From: a virus
IMG/VR virus record: IMGVR_UViG_3300002835_000043
Coordinates: 1 to 64,000 of that record
Strand: one strand, 5' to 3'
Length of the DNA stretch: 64,000 bases
Part shown: piece after piece, positions 25,670-34,307 of the stretch
How the letters are laid out: the number at the start of each line of letters is the position of its first letter
Position numbering within the stretch: position 1 is the first letter of the stretch
The notes under the pieces: generated by a model
What the model was told of the DNA's origin: nothing
Seen by the model: only the letters and a program-made list of their open reading frames with translations
The model's database searches: none
Position numbers and translations under genes: made by a program

Positions 25670-26590
25670 ATGAAGACATTTAAAGAATTTAGTCAATTAG
25701 ACGAAGGTATTTTAGATACCGTTAAGGATTTAGTAAAATCCATCGGTAGAGGTATTGGCAAAGGTGTAGTTGGTGCTGCTAAGTATGGAGCACAAGCACT
25801 TGGTGCAATTCCTAGTGGTCTAATTGGTGGATTAAAATCTGGAGTTGGCGGAGGTGGTGGTTATGGTGGTTATGGTATAACTCGTCGTGGTGGTGGTTCA
25901 AGTAAAAAAATTGAACAATTGAAGGCGGAATTAGCAAAAGCAAGAGTAGGAAGTAAACCATCTGGTAAACCAAAAGCACCAAAAGGAACTGGTACAAAAT
26001 TACCACCATCTGGTCTTGGTTCTAAACCAACAACTCCACCATCTGGAGCACCAACAAAGGTTCCATCACCAACAGGGTCTGCTCCAGTACCACCAGCAAC
26101 ACCAACACCAGCAGTTCCTGCTCCAGCAGCACCAGTTCCTGCTCCAGTTAAAACACTAACAAAGGCAGAAAAGAAAGATAGAAGAGATGCTGCAAGAACA
26201 GTTGGTGGTGTAACGAGTAGACTAGGAAAAATTGAATCAAATCCTGATGATGATACATCTTTCCGTGCAGCAAGAACGGATCCAGCAAAAGAAAAACTCG
26301 CAGCAAAAGGTGTTGAATTAGAAACAAAGAGAGCAGCACTACAAACCAAAACTGGCAAATTAAGAAAAGGTGTAGACAAGAAAGATATTAAGTCCTTCAA
26401 TATAGATCAAGAAATGACTAAAGGTAATATTATCAAGAGTGGTAGTATTGCAAGTAATCCTGAATTAGCAAATAAACTTGCTGCAGCAAGAGCAAGAATA
26501 GCAAGAACTAAGGCAAAATCGGGTCAGGTTATGGGTGCTTATGAATCGACAGATTTACTTAATTCGGTAATGAAGTTCTTAAATAAGTAA
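25670..26590 (+). CDS. Putative capsid-targeted internal head protein (306 aa)
   Basis: The N terminus MKTFKEFSQLDEG combines the T4-type capsid-targeting start (MKTxxEF) with an L-x-E/G prohead protease site (L10-D-E12). Next come a Gly/Ala-rich helix, a glycine-tyrosine repeat region (residues 58-74), a long P/A/K-rich stretch (95-165), and a basic helical end with the terminal motif D-L-L-N-S-V-M-K-F-L. High positive charge and low complexity fit a DNA-condensing internal protein. Directly under a late promoter. Inference from signal and composition. Confidence 0.75.
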   Translation: MKTFKEFSQLDEGILDTVKDLVKSIGRGIGKGVVGAAKYGAQALGAIPSGLIGGLKSGVGGGGGYGGYGITRRGGGSSKKIEQLKAELAKARVGSKPSGKPKAPKGTGTKLPPSGLGSKPTTPPSGAPTKVPSPTGSAPVPPATPTPAVPAPAAPVPAPVKTLTKAEKKDRRDAARTVGGVTSRLGKIESNPDDDTSFRAARTDPAKEKLAAKGVELETKRAALQTKTGKLRKGVDKKDIKSFNIDQEMTKGNIIKSGSIASNPELANKLAAARARIARTKAKSGQVMGAYESTDLLNSVMKFLNK

Positions 26591-26617
26591 AAAATAAGAT
26601 CCACAAATATTATTTTA

Positions 26618-26625
26618 TATAAATA
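26618..26625 (+). promoter_or_regulatory. T4-type late promoter box TATAAATA
   Basis: Exact consensus 27 bases after the previous stop. The expected start point is near 26631, where a GC-rich, foldable segment with its own terminator begins. Confidence 0.7.
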
Positions 26626-26629
26626 ATAG

Positions 26630-26755
26630 TGATCGGGCTGAGTTGGTCGTAGACAGTCCTCAAGCGAACTACGCCATTCATGCTAAAAAGGAACTTCGCT
26701 ACCTTTCGATCTTCATAGGGGAAGGGGTTTCGTGAGAAGCCCCTTCCTTTTTTTG
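26630..26755 (+). ncRNA. Candidate late-expressed small RNA with pseudoknot
   Basis: About 125 bases between a late promoter box and a strong terminator, much richer in GC than either side, with no convincing gene (open frames lack ATG and ribosome site). GATCG (26631-26635) pairs with CGATC (26707-26711); inside, CGTAG (26648-26652) pairs with CTACG (26669-26673), and AGCGAA (26663-26668), in the loop of that stem, pairs with TTCGCT (26695-26700), giving an H-type pseudoknot. It may be a trans-acting RNA or a riboswitch-like element. No known family recognised. Confidence 0.55.
26720..26754 (+). terminator. Very strong terminator
   Basis: A 12-bp stem, GGAAGGGGTTTC (26720-26731) with GAAGCCCCTTCC (26736-26747), GNRA-type loop GTGA, then seven T. 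Confidence 0.93.
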
Positions 26756-26797
26756 GGTACATTATATATACTAGGTAATCTCTAATAGGAGCAAAAA

Positions 26798-27301
26798 ATG
26801 GACACAAATAAGGAATGGTTGGATCAATTAATGGCAACATATACAAATATGAACAATCCAGTTTCTGAACCAGTAGCAGAAACCAAAGAAGAAGTTCTCA
26901 ATGAAGAATGCACAGAGTGCAATGAATCAGCAGAACCACAAGTAGAACAAACAGAAGAAGTTGAAGAATTAGAGGAAGAAACCTCAAATGAAGACTTTAT
27001 GGTATCTCTATTAGAAGATGTACAAGCAGCAGTTGGTGAAGATCTAACAGAAGAAGAGATCGAAGCAATTCTCGAAACCGTATCTCTAGTTGTTGAGGGT
27101 ATGGTCAAGAAGATGAAGAATGTAACAGAAGCACACATAGGAAAAAGTGGATTCCCTACTCAAGACGAACGCACATTTGCAGATAGAATAAAACTAGGTG
27201 CAAAACTTGATGCAAAAGGTGAAACTAAAGGTGCAGAAAAACGAGCATGGCACGCACTTGACAAATGGGCACAGAGAAAAGCAGAAAAGAAGAAGTATTG
27301 A
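26798..27301 (+). CDS. Acidic putative scaffold / head-core protein (167 aa)
   Basis: ATG 26798 after AATAGGAGCAAAAA. The first 100 residues are very acidic (E-rich, for example VEQTEEVEELEEE) and include the helical module F-M-V-S-L-L-E-D-V; L-x-E triplets are frequent. The last 60 residues turn basic. Acidic scaffold plus basic end is typical of T4-like prohead core or internal proteins. No firm family match. Confidence 0.65.
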   Translation: MDTNKEWLDQLMATYTNMNNPVSEPVAETKEEVLNEECTECNESAEPQVEQTEEVEELEEETSNEDFMVSLLEDVQAAVGEDLTEEEIEAILETVSLVVEGMVKKMKNVTEAHIGKSGFPTQDERTFADRIKLGAKLDAKGETKGAEKRAWHALDKWAQRKAEKKKY

Positions 27302-27304
27302 TCT

Positions 27305-28231
27305 ATGATTTACGAACTCCTAGTAGAGCAATTAGCACTAGTCATTCTTGAGAACCGTCTTTCCCTAGAGGAAGGCGGTTCTAGAATGAATCTTCCTATC
27401 GAAGATAGTAAGAGAAAATTCTTTCCATCAATTAGATCTTTAAAGAAACTAAATCCAAAAATGGTTTTGGTTTATGATAAAGAAGGAAAGGTAAAGAGAG
27501 TTCCAGAATCAGAAGTAAAGAATTATGCAGGATTAGCAGAAGCATACCTCTCAAAGTATTCTTATAGAACACCAAAAGAGACTATGGCTTCTCGTGTTAC
27601 AGTAGATCCAAAGACAGGTGAAGAAAAATCTGCAAAGACATTTACTGCAAAAATGGATGCAAACGCAGATTTAGAAAAATTACAAACTTTAAAAAATAGA
27701 GTTAAAGAAACAGGTAAACAACATGAAGTATCCTTTATTGGCAAAAAAGGACCACAACTTCAACCACAAAAGCATAGAGAAATTGAACATAAATTAGAAG
27801 TAAGAATGCATATGGGAGAACCACATGTATTTCACAAGGGTGAAAAAGTTCAATTAAGAGCAACAGGAAATGGTGTACATATTGTTGCACCCGGCGAAAA
27901 AAATGATAGAATAGTAGCACACACAGGAATGTTGAGTTCACCACATTTTGGTGGTGCTGCAACAAGAAGAGCAATTCAAACTGGTCGTTCAGTAGAACAA
28001 ACAACACAAAAGCAAGCAGAGAGAAGAAAACGAGTTGCTAAGAAGGTTGCAAAGAAGAGAAGACTTTCAAGTGAAGTTAAAGCAAAGGCAGCAGCAGTTC
28101 AAGGAAAGGCAAAGAAGTTAACTCCTCCACCCGTAGCACCTGCTCCAGCAGCACCCGAAAGCGGTAAGAGTGAAATTGGTGAATTTAGAAGTAGAATTGC
28201 AGATATTATGAAGCGTATGAGAAAAGGATGA
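27305..28231 (+). CDS. Basic structural or head-internal protein (308 aa)
   Basis: It starts three bases after the previous gene. N-terminal hydrophobic helix with I-L-E-N-R-L-S-L-E-E-G-G (an L-x-E-rich segment), a middle with strands, then an A/K/R-rich second half (AERRKRVAKKVAKKRR, about residues 236-251) and a Pro/Ala linker. Strong positive charge suggests DNA contact in the capsid. No recognised family. Confidence 0.65.
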   Translation: MIYELLVEQLALVILENRLSLEEGGSRMNLPIEDSKRKFFPSIRSLKKLNPKMVLVYDKEGKVKRVPESEVKNYAGLAEAYLSKYSYRTPKETMASRVTVDPKTGEEKSAKTFTAKMDANADLEKLQTLKNRVKETGKQHEVSFIGKKGPQLQPQKHREIEHKLEVRMHMGEPHVFHKGEKVQLRATGNGVHIVAPGEKNDRIVAHTGMLSSPHFGGAATRRAIQTGRSVEQTTQKQAERRKRVAKKVAKKRRLSSEVKAKAAAVQGKAKKLTPPPVAPAPAAPESGKSEIGEFRSRIADIMKRMRKG

Positions 28232-28236
28232 AGTAA

Positions 28237-28887
28237 GTGAAAAAATTTAATCATGTACCTGTTGAACTAAAAAATAAACTAACAACTAAAGAAATAGACG
28301 GAAAAAGATACTATGTTACAGAAGATGGTAATTCTTATCCGTCTGTAACTACGGTTACAGGTTGGGAGAAGAGAGAGTTCTTTGCTGAATGGCGAAGAAA
28401 GAATCCAGAAGAATCAAAAAGAGTTCTTCGCCGTGGAAATAAGTTCCACTCAATTATAGAAGCATATTTAAATAATGAAACAATTAATCCTGATGATTAT
28501 TCACCGGGTGAATATTATTTGTTTTCACAATTAAAGTCAGAACTGAATAAGATAGACAACATTAGAGCACTCGAAACCGCACTACAATCCTCTCTGTTGG
28601 GTTTGGCAGGTAGAGTTGACTGTATTGCAGAGTTCGCTGGCAACTTGTCTATAATCGATTTTAAGACCTGTTCTGCTGAAAAGGGCAAGGACAGTATCAA
28701 GGAATATTTTATGCAAGCAACTGCATATGCAATTATGTTCCAAGAACAAACTGGTATACCTGTAAAAAACATTGTTATCCTTATGAGTTGTGAAGATGGT
28801 TCTATAACTGTATTTGAAGAAAATCCTTTGAATTATACAAAACTACTTAAAGAAACCATCGAATCATTCATGATAAATAATTCATGA
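28237..28887 (+). CDS. PD-(D/E)XK nuclease, RecB-like exonuclease (216 aa)
   Basis: The motifs of the RecB/MGME1-type nuclease appear in order: G67-x3-H71, E113, G-R-V-D128, I-I-D141-F-K143 and Q160-x3-Y164. The core reads L-A-G-R-V-D-C-I-A-E-F then S-I-I-D-F-K-T. Such phage enzymes degrade or process DNA ends, single-strand preferring in the MGME1 branch. Start GTG/ATG at 28237 with GAAGTAAGT upstream. It stands between head-internal genes and the glycan cluster. Confidence 0.85.
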   Translation: MKKFNHVPVELKNKLTTKEIDGKRYYVTEDGNSYPSVTTVTGWEKREFFAEWRRKNPEESKRVLRRGNKFHSIIEAYLNNETINPDDYSPGEYYLFSQLKSELNKIDNIRALETALQSSLLGLAGRVDCIAEFAGNLSIIDFKTCSAEKGKDSIKEYFMQATAYAIMFQEQTGIPVKNIVILMSCEDGSITVFEENPLNYTKLLKETIESFMINNS

Positions 28888-28888
28888 G

Positions 28889-29833
28889 ATGTCAGACAAA
28901 TACTTTCCAGCAAATACATGTGTTTTAGCGTGTTCGGGACCATCTCTGAACACAATTGATCCTTTTAGTTTGGGATTACCTGTTGTTGCAGTTAGTACAG
29001 CAATAAGAAAAATAACAAAACCACATTTTTGGATTATTGCTGACTATTTAAATGAGATGCATGGAATAGAAGGATCACATGCTTATTCTGATCCAGATAT
29101 AATAAAAGTTTTACCAGAAGGCAAAGTATCAAGTGGAGCAAATGCTCAAAGTGTTGTTTTGTGTAATTATGACACAAATACTCGTTGGCCAGATGTAGAG
29201 TCTGTTTTATTTAATGGTGCACAACCATTTATAAGAGGACCACATAAATCCGTAACATTTGCCATCCAATGGTTACATTATATTGGTGTAAAAAATGTAA
29301 TTTGGGTTGGTAATGATTTAAAAGCAAATAGTATGAAAGAGAAATATTGTTACGAGGTTCAAGAGTTTGATATGAAGAAGGCTTATAATTATGATAAGAC
29401 TTTGGATCAAACAGCAGATGCACTCAGACAATGGCACCCAATAGCATTAAAAAGAGGATTCAAATGGTTTTCTTGGAATTGTGGTGAAGTTTTTGAATCA
29501 TTTGTTCCAAAATTTGACCTGAATTGGTGGGAAAGCGAGGGGAAAGAGCAACTAAGACAGTATGCTCCAATTACCTTTCCAACAGTAGATATTCCAGCAT
29601 ATCAACCTACTCCCAAAATAGAAAAACCAGTACAAAAAAATGAAATACAAGTTTTAAGAAAACAACACCAACAACCACAACAACCATCACAGAAAAAAGA
29701 ACAACCAAAACCTTTCAATAAAGATGCGTATTTAACATCACCATATACTCCAAACATGACTGGTAATCATTCACGAAGAGAAATTAGAAAAAATGAAATG
29801 AATGTGAAAAAACAATTACGAGCACCAAAATGA
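28889..29833 (+). CDS. Glycan-cluster protein with GPSLN motif (DUF115-like)
   Basis: The N terminus V-L-A-C-S-G-P-S-L-N (11-20) and W-I-I-A-D near residue 50 resemble the nucleotide-binding part of the 6-HMPPK-like/DUF115 (MAF) family, which acts in surface sugar or sialic acid transfer. A second conserved part, V-I-W-V-G-N-D, follows at about 140. The last 80 residues are P/Q/K-rich and disordered. It opens a run of coupled glycan genes; exact activity unknown. Confidence 0.65.
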   Translation: MSDKYFPANTCVLACSGPSLNTIDPFSLGLPVVAVSTAIRKITKPHFWIIADYLNEMHGIEGSHAYSDPDIIKVLPEGKVSSGANAQSVVLCNYDTNTRWPDVESVLFNGAQPFIRGPHKSVTFAIQWLHYIGVKNVIWVGNDLKANSMKEKYCYEVQEFDMKKAYNYDKTLDQTADALRQWHPIALKRGFKWFSWNCGEVFESFVPKFDLNWWESEGKEQLRQYAPITFPTVDIPAYQPTPKIEKPVQKNEIQVLRKQHQQPQQPSQKKEQPKPFNKDAYLTSPYTPNMTGNHSRREIRKNEMNVKKQLRAPK

Positions 29834-30450
29834 ATGAGTTTAAAATTATAAGTTTTTATACAGATAATGGAATCTATGCTGATATGGCAAAAAGATTAAA
29901 AGATTCCTGCAAAAAATTCAGTATAGAATGCGATATAGAAAAGTATAAAGACAGAGGTTCCTGGGTTGATAATTGTAATATAAAACCAGAATTTATATTA
30001 AAAAAATTAAATGAAGATGTCGATTGTGTTATATGGGTGGACTCTGATGCAAAAATAATGAGTTACCCATATTTGTTTTTAGACACGCCTATGGATTTTG
30101 GTGTTCGTGGAGAACCGGGAGCAAGAAAGAAAACTCCTGTTGGAAGAGAAGAAATAGAACTTCCAAAAAATTGGCCAGTTCAAACAGAACTGATGTGGTT
30201 TAATTCTGGTACTATGCTGTTTCGTAAATGTAAAAGTACAATAAGAATGGTTGAGAGATGGTTGGAACTATCTAAATCAATGACAAGATCATGGGATCAA
30301 TGGAGTTTACAGCAAGCGTGGGCAGATGTACAACCAACTACTGAATGGTTTCCACGAACTTATTGTCAGATAGATAGATTACACGGAAGAGACAAAGCAG
30401 TGGTTTTACATGATTTAGCATCAGTAATGCAGAGAGTGGATAGAAAATGA
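29830..30450 (+). CDS. Glycosyltransferase, GT-A type (206 aa)
   Basis: The C-V-I-W-V-D-S-D-A segment (about residues 65-73) carries a D-x-D metal/nucleotide-sugar motif after an N-terminal Rossmann-like half. F-N-S-G-T-M-L-F is typical of the acceptor side of such enzymes. Closest in the window is 31418 (S-W-V-x-N-C, V-I-W-V-D-S-D vs V-L-W-I-D-A-D), so the two are paralogues. It overlaps neighbours by four bases on both sides. Donor and acceptor unknown. Confidence 0.75.
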   Translation: MNEFKIISFYTDNGIYADMAKRLKDSCKKFSIECDIEKYKDRGSWVDNCNIKPEFILKKLNEDVDCVIWVDSDAKIMSYPYLFLDTPMDFGVRGEPGARKKTPVGREEIELPKNWPVQTELMWFNSGTMLFRKCKSTIRMVERWLELSKSMTRSWDQWSLQQAWADVQPTTEWFPRTYCQIDRLHGRDKAVVLHDLASVMQRVDRK

Positions 30451-31421
30451 AAACAGCATTAATAATTGGAGCGAATGGTCAAGACGCATCTTATCTTGCA
30501 GAATTTTTATTAGATAAAAATTATAAAGTTCATGGAACGATTCGTAGAAATTCTGTTCCGGAATCACAAACAACCAGAATACAACACTTACATGATGAAA
30601 ATAAAATAACATTACATTACATGGATTTGATAGATCCTATAAGTGTTGATTCTATAATAAAGCAAACACAACCAGATGAAATATATCATCTTGGTGCTCA
30701 ATCACATGTTCAAGTTTCTTTTGATTTACCAAAATATACACTAGATGTTAATTCTGGTGGAACTTTAGCAGTTTTAGAGGCTGTTAGAAGATTCTCTCCT
30801 CATTCAAAAGTATATCATGCAGGTACATCAGAAATGTTTGGTAATTCTTGTGACTCTGATGGGTTTCAAAGAGAAACAACACCAATGGTTCCAGTGAGTC
30901 CATATGGTTGTGCAAAATTATATGCACATACTCTTTGTAGAAACTATAGACAAGCATATAACATGTTCGTCTGTTCTGGGATATTGTTTAACCATGAGTC
31001 CCCAAGAAGAGGAATAAATTTCGTAACTAATAAAACCGTATTAGAAGCCGTTAAAATAAAATTAGGATTATCGGATAAACTTGTTCTTGGTAATCTAGAA
31101 GCAAAAAGAGATTGGGGTCATGCAAAAGATTATGTAGAAGCAATGTGGTTGATGCTTCAACAAGAAACACCAAAAGATTTTGTTGTTGCAACTGGTGAAA
31201 CTAGATCAGTTAAAGAAATGATCGAATATGTTTTTTCAAAATTAGAATTGGATCCTTGGAAATATATTAAAACTGATAAAAAGTATTTAAGACCAGAGGA
31301 ATTAAATTATCTAAGAGGTGATTCTACAAACATAAGACAAGTTTTAAATTGGAAACCAAAATATACTTTTGAACAAATGATGGATGAAATGATTAATTAT
31401 TGGCTGAATGAATTACAATGA
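30447..31421 (+). CDS. gmd: GDP-mannose 4,6-dehydratase
   Basis: Short-chain dehydrogenase fold with G-A-N-G-Q-D-A (8-14) for NADP, catalytic T127/S128/E129 and Y153-x3-K157 (S-P-Y-G-C-A-K), and R-R-G at 185-188 as in Gmd. Length 324 is slightly under the bacterial 345-370. It makes GDP-4-keto-6-deoxymannose, the precursor of GDP-fucose, GDP-rhamnose and GDP-perosamine. The second enzyme (GDP-fucose synthase) is not found in this window, but two fucosyltransferase-like genes are. Confidence 0.93.
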   Translation: MKTALIIGANGQDASYLAEFLLDKNYKVHGTIRRNSVPESQTTRIQHLHDENKITLHYMDLIDPISVDSIIKQTQPDEIYHLGAQSHVQVSFDLPKYTLDVNSGGTLAVLEAVRRFSPHSKVYHAGTSEMFGNSCDSDGFQRETTPMVPVSPYGCAKLYAHTLCRNYRQAYNMFVCSGILFNHESPRRGINFVTNKTVLEAVKIKLGLSDKLVLGNLEAKRDWGHAKDYVEAMWLMLQQETPKDFVVATGETRSVKEMIEYVFSKLELDPWKYIKTDKKYLRPEELNYLRGDSTNIRQVLNWKPKYTFEQMMDEMINYWLNELQ

Positions 31422-32044
31422 AATATCCTATAACTATAACATTTTATACACCTGAATATAAAGAAGAAGCAAGAAAATTAGAAGAAACTTGTAAATTATT
31501 TAATTTACCTTTTTATTCATATGAAAAACCAAGTAAAGGTTCTTGGGTTCATAATTGTACAATGAAAGCAGAAGTAATTCAGGATGCTTTGTATTTACAC
31601 AAGCACCCTGTTTTGTGGATAGATGCTGATGGCAGATATAAATCACATCCAAATATATTTGATTCAAATGAATTGTATGAATGTGATTTTGGTGCTTATT
31701 TTATTCCTGATGTTTGGAATCAACCAAGAAATGTACATTTAAGACCTTGGGGATTTGATAGAGGTAACGAAGCATTAGCAGGCGGCACTATGTTTTTTAA
31801 TTATACAGATAAGTGTTTTAATTTAATAGATGATTGGAAAAAAGAAAGTCAAGCAAATCCAACAAGATGGGAACAACAAAGTCTTCAAAAAGTTTGGGAT
31901 AAATACGATAGAGATGGTTTAAAAACATACTTCTTCAATCAAGCGTATTGCAAAGTATTTGATTGTAAATGGTTTGAAGAACCGAAAGAAATAGTTGTAG
32001 AACATACACAAGCAAGTAGACGGTTAAAAGGAAATATAAGATGA
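31418..32044 (+). CDS. Glycosyltransferase, paralogue of 29830 (208 aa)
   Basis: It has G-S-W-V-H-N-C and V-L-W-I-D-A-D-G (about residues 68-75), the latter a D-x-D motif, followed by A-G-G-T-M-F-F-N. The arrangement copies that of the gene at 29830. Overlaps the gmd stop (ATGA) and the next start. Substrate unknown; likely part of the same glycan pathway. Confidence 0.75.
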   Translation: MKYPITITFYTPEYKEEARKLEETCKLFNLPFYSYEKPSKGSWVHNCTMKAEVIQDALYLHKHPVLWIDADGRYKSHPNIFDSNELYECDFGAYFIPDVWNQPRNVHLRPWGFDRGNEALAGGTMFFNYTDKCFNLIDDWKKESQANPTRWEQQSLQKVWDKYDRDGLKTYFFNQAYCKVFDCKWFEEPKEIVVEHTQASRRLKGNIR

Positions 32045-32721
32045 TAATAGATTTAAAGAGTATAAAAAAAGTTTATATAAATCTTGATCGTGATGTTGAT
32101 AGAAAAAATAAATTTGAAAATATAATTAAAGAATTACAGTATACAAATATTGATAGGTTTTCAGCAAGACTATTGCCCAAAATAAGAGATTTTAATCATG
32201 GTTGTAGTCAAAGTCATCATGATTTGATGAATCAATATAAAAATGAATTACCATTATTTTTGATGGAAGATGATGCAAAACCAACTAAATGGTATGATGA
32301 ATATGTAAATGATGGTAAAATAGAAGTACCAGATGGTGCAGATGTGATCTATATTGGATTTTCAACTGCAGGTTGTTGGAAAAATTTAGGAGTAGATTTT
32401 TGTGCAAAACCATATAATGAAAAATGGGTAAGATTAAAACATTGTTTGGGAACTCATGCTATGATTTTTTTAAATAATAACATACAAAAATTTATAGAAA
32501 ATTCTGGAAGTACGATACAAAGAAAAGTACCTCTGGATATTGGTTATGCTAAAGAAGTTTTACCAAATTTAAAAATTTATGCACCAAAAAAATCATTATT
32601 CTATCAATGGGATAAATGTTGGATAACTACTAATACCACTGTTGATGTGGATAATAATAAATGGACTTCCCATAATGAGGACGGAACAATAAATTTTATT
32701 AGGGATTATATAAATGCTTGA
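32041..32721 (+). CDS. GT25-family glycosyltransferase (LPS galactosyltransferase-like)
   Basis: Typical start V-Y-I-N-L-D-R-D-V-D-R-K (11-22), then G-C-S-Q-S-H (54-59) and L-F-L-M-E-D-D-A (73-80), the three hallmarks of glycosyltransferase family 25 found in lipooligosaccharide synthesis. C-L-G-T-H-A-M-I-F follows further on. Length 226 fits. It transfers a hexose, often galactose, to a glycan or protein; acceptor unknown. Confidence 0.85.
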   Translation: MIIDLKSIKKVYINLDRDVDRKNKFENIIKELQYTNIDRFSARLLPKIRDFNHGCSQSHHDLMNQYKNELPLFLMEDDAKPTKWYDEYVNDGKIEVPDGADVIYIGFSTAGCWKNLGVDFCAKPYNEKWVRLKHCLGTHAMIFLNNNIQKFIENSGSTIQRKVPLDIGYAKEVLPNLKIYAPKKSLFYQWDKCWITTNTTVDVDNNKWTSHNEDGTINFIRDYINA

Positions 32722-33556
32722 TTTTACAGATTGTACATTTTTAATACCATATAAAAATAGTAATAAAGATAGAGAAAATAATTTACTACATGTATTGCGT
32801 TATTTAAATACTTTTTTAAAAACAAATGTTGTAGTTATTGAACAAAAAAATAATATATTAACCAATACTTTAAATATAATAAATTCTAAACATTTTAATA
32901 ATATTTCTTTAATTTATAAAGAATATGATAGTGGTCATAATTTTAATTTTCATAAAACTAAATTATATAATTTAGGAATGCAAGAAATAAAAAATGAAAT
33001 AGTTATACCATATGATGCTGATGTTTTAATACCATTAAGTCAGTTAGTAGAAGCAAGAAATAGCATAAAACAAGGATTTGATTATTGTTTTCCTTTTAAT
33101 ATGAATTATATTGAAATTTCAAAATTATTACCGGATGATAGAGAAACTCTATTAACTGATTATAATTTTGAAAATTATAAAATTAAAGCATCTTGTAAAC
33201 ATGAAGAAAATTCAAAAAAAATTTACAGTAAAATTCCAGGTATAGTTAGAGGATGTCCTCCAGGCGGTTGTCTTTTTATAAAAAAACAAGTTTATATAGA
33301 TTTTGGATTAGAGAATGAAGATTTTTATGGATATGCTCCAGAAGATATAGAAAGAAAAGATAGATTAAAAAAACTTGGTTATAGTGGAACTTCGATAGAT
33401 GGTGATATCTATCATATAGAACATCACACAGAAGATAGAAGAATAGCATCTACAGATTCTAAAAATTTGTATGCTGATATTTCCAGAATGGATGCTAATA
33501 CTATAAAAGATTATTATAGTAAAAAAAATTATAAAAATATATATGGATTAAAATAA
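32714..33556 (+). CDS. Glycosyltransferase, GT2/GT7-like (280 aa)
   Basis: GT-A fold with T-F-L-I-P-Y-K-N-S at the start and P-Y-D-A-D-V (about residues 97-102) as D-x-D motif. G-Y-A-P-E-D-I-E-R-K-D-R-L-K-K-L-G-Y (about 216-233) resembles the G-x-E-D-x-(E/D)-x2-R-L signature of GT7 galactosyltransferases and chondroitin-type polymerases. P-G-G-C-L-F-I supplies the preceding loop. Substrate unknown. Confidence 0.8.
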   Translation: MLDFTDCTFLIPYKNSNKDRENNLLHVLRYLNTFLKTNVVVIEQKNNILTNTLNIINSKHFNNISLIYKEYDSGHNFNFHKTKLYNLGMQEIKNEIVIPYDADVLIPLSQLVEARNSIKQGFDYCFPFNMNYIEISKLLPDDRETLLTDYNFENYKIKASCKHEENSKKIYSKIPGIVRGCPPGGCLFIKKQVYIDFGLENEDFYGYAPEDIERKDRLKKLGYSGTSIDGDIYHIEHHTEDRRIASTDSKNLYADISRMDANTIKDYYSKKNYKNIYGLK

Positions 33557-33557
33557 T

Positions 33558-34307
33558 ATGAAAGTTTATATAGATTGGCATTATGATATAGATCCATCAC
33601 CAATAAACACATGGTCTAGAACAAAAAATATTCATGAGTGTGATATAGTTGTATCCGTTAATAAAAACAAATTTTATGATAAAAAAACTATTAATTGGTT
33701 ATACGAACCAGAATCTATAATATCAAGTGTATATAAAAATTGTTTAAATTCAAACAATTATATTGCTACTCACAGAGTAGATTCATCATTTAATAAAAAA
33801 ATTACTATACCACCTTGTTTTCCATCTTGGATCGATGAGTGTGATAGAAAAATTTATAATAAAACAAAATTAGTAAGCATGGTAGCATCTAAGAAAAATA
33901 TATGTTCAGGTCATTCAATAAGACAACAAGTAGCAGATGCTAATGAAAATAATTTGGATTTATATGGATTTGGTAGAAAAAATCAATTAGATAAAAAAAT
34001 AGAAGGACTAAAAGATTATATGTTTTCTGTTGCTATGGAAAATAGTGTGGCTGATATTTATTATACAGAAAAACTATTAGATTGTTTTTTAACAGGAACA
34101 ATTCCAATATATTGGGGATCAAAAAAAATAAATGATGTTTTTGATAAAAATGGTATTATATTTTTAAATGATGATTTCACAATACCTGAAATAAGTGAAG
34201 AAATTTATATATCAAAATTAAACTCAATTAAAAATAATTTTGAATTAGCCCATAAATATAATTATAAAGCCTCAGATGGTATACAGTTTATAACGGAACA
34301 ACTATGA
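33558..34307 (+). CDS. GT10-family (alpha-1,3/4-fucosyltransferase-like) enzyme
   Basis: Its second half holds the GT10 signature: F-S-V-A-M-E-N-S (about 155-162), then Y-Y-T-E-K-L-L-D-C-F-L-T-G-T-I-P-I-Y-W-G (167-186), which binds the GDP-fucose donor in the family. The N-terminal half is shorter than in bacterial enzymes from Helicobacter (249 against 400 or more). Together with gmd and a GT11 homologue it suggests fucose-like decoration. Donor could also be a related GDP-deoxysugar. Confidence 0.87.
   Translation: MKVYIDWHYDIDPSPINTWSRTKNIHECDIVVSVNKNKFYDKKTINWLYEPESIISSVYKNCLNSNNYIATHRVDSSFNKKITIPPCFPSWIDECDRKIYNKTKLVSMVASKKNICSGHSIRQQVADANENNLDLYGFGRKNQLDKKIEGLKDYMFSVAMENSVADIYYTEKLLDCFLTGTIPIYWGSKKINDVFDKNGIIFLNDDFTIPEISEEIYISKLNSIKNNFELAHKYNYKASDGIQFITEQL

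Noticed and set aside
26610-26846. 78-codon minus-strand frame across the RNA candidate
   Set aside because: It runs through a strong plus-strand terminator and the start of the 26798 gene and has no ribosome site; the stretch is better explained as RNA.
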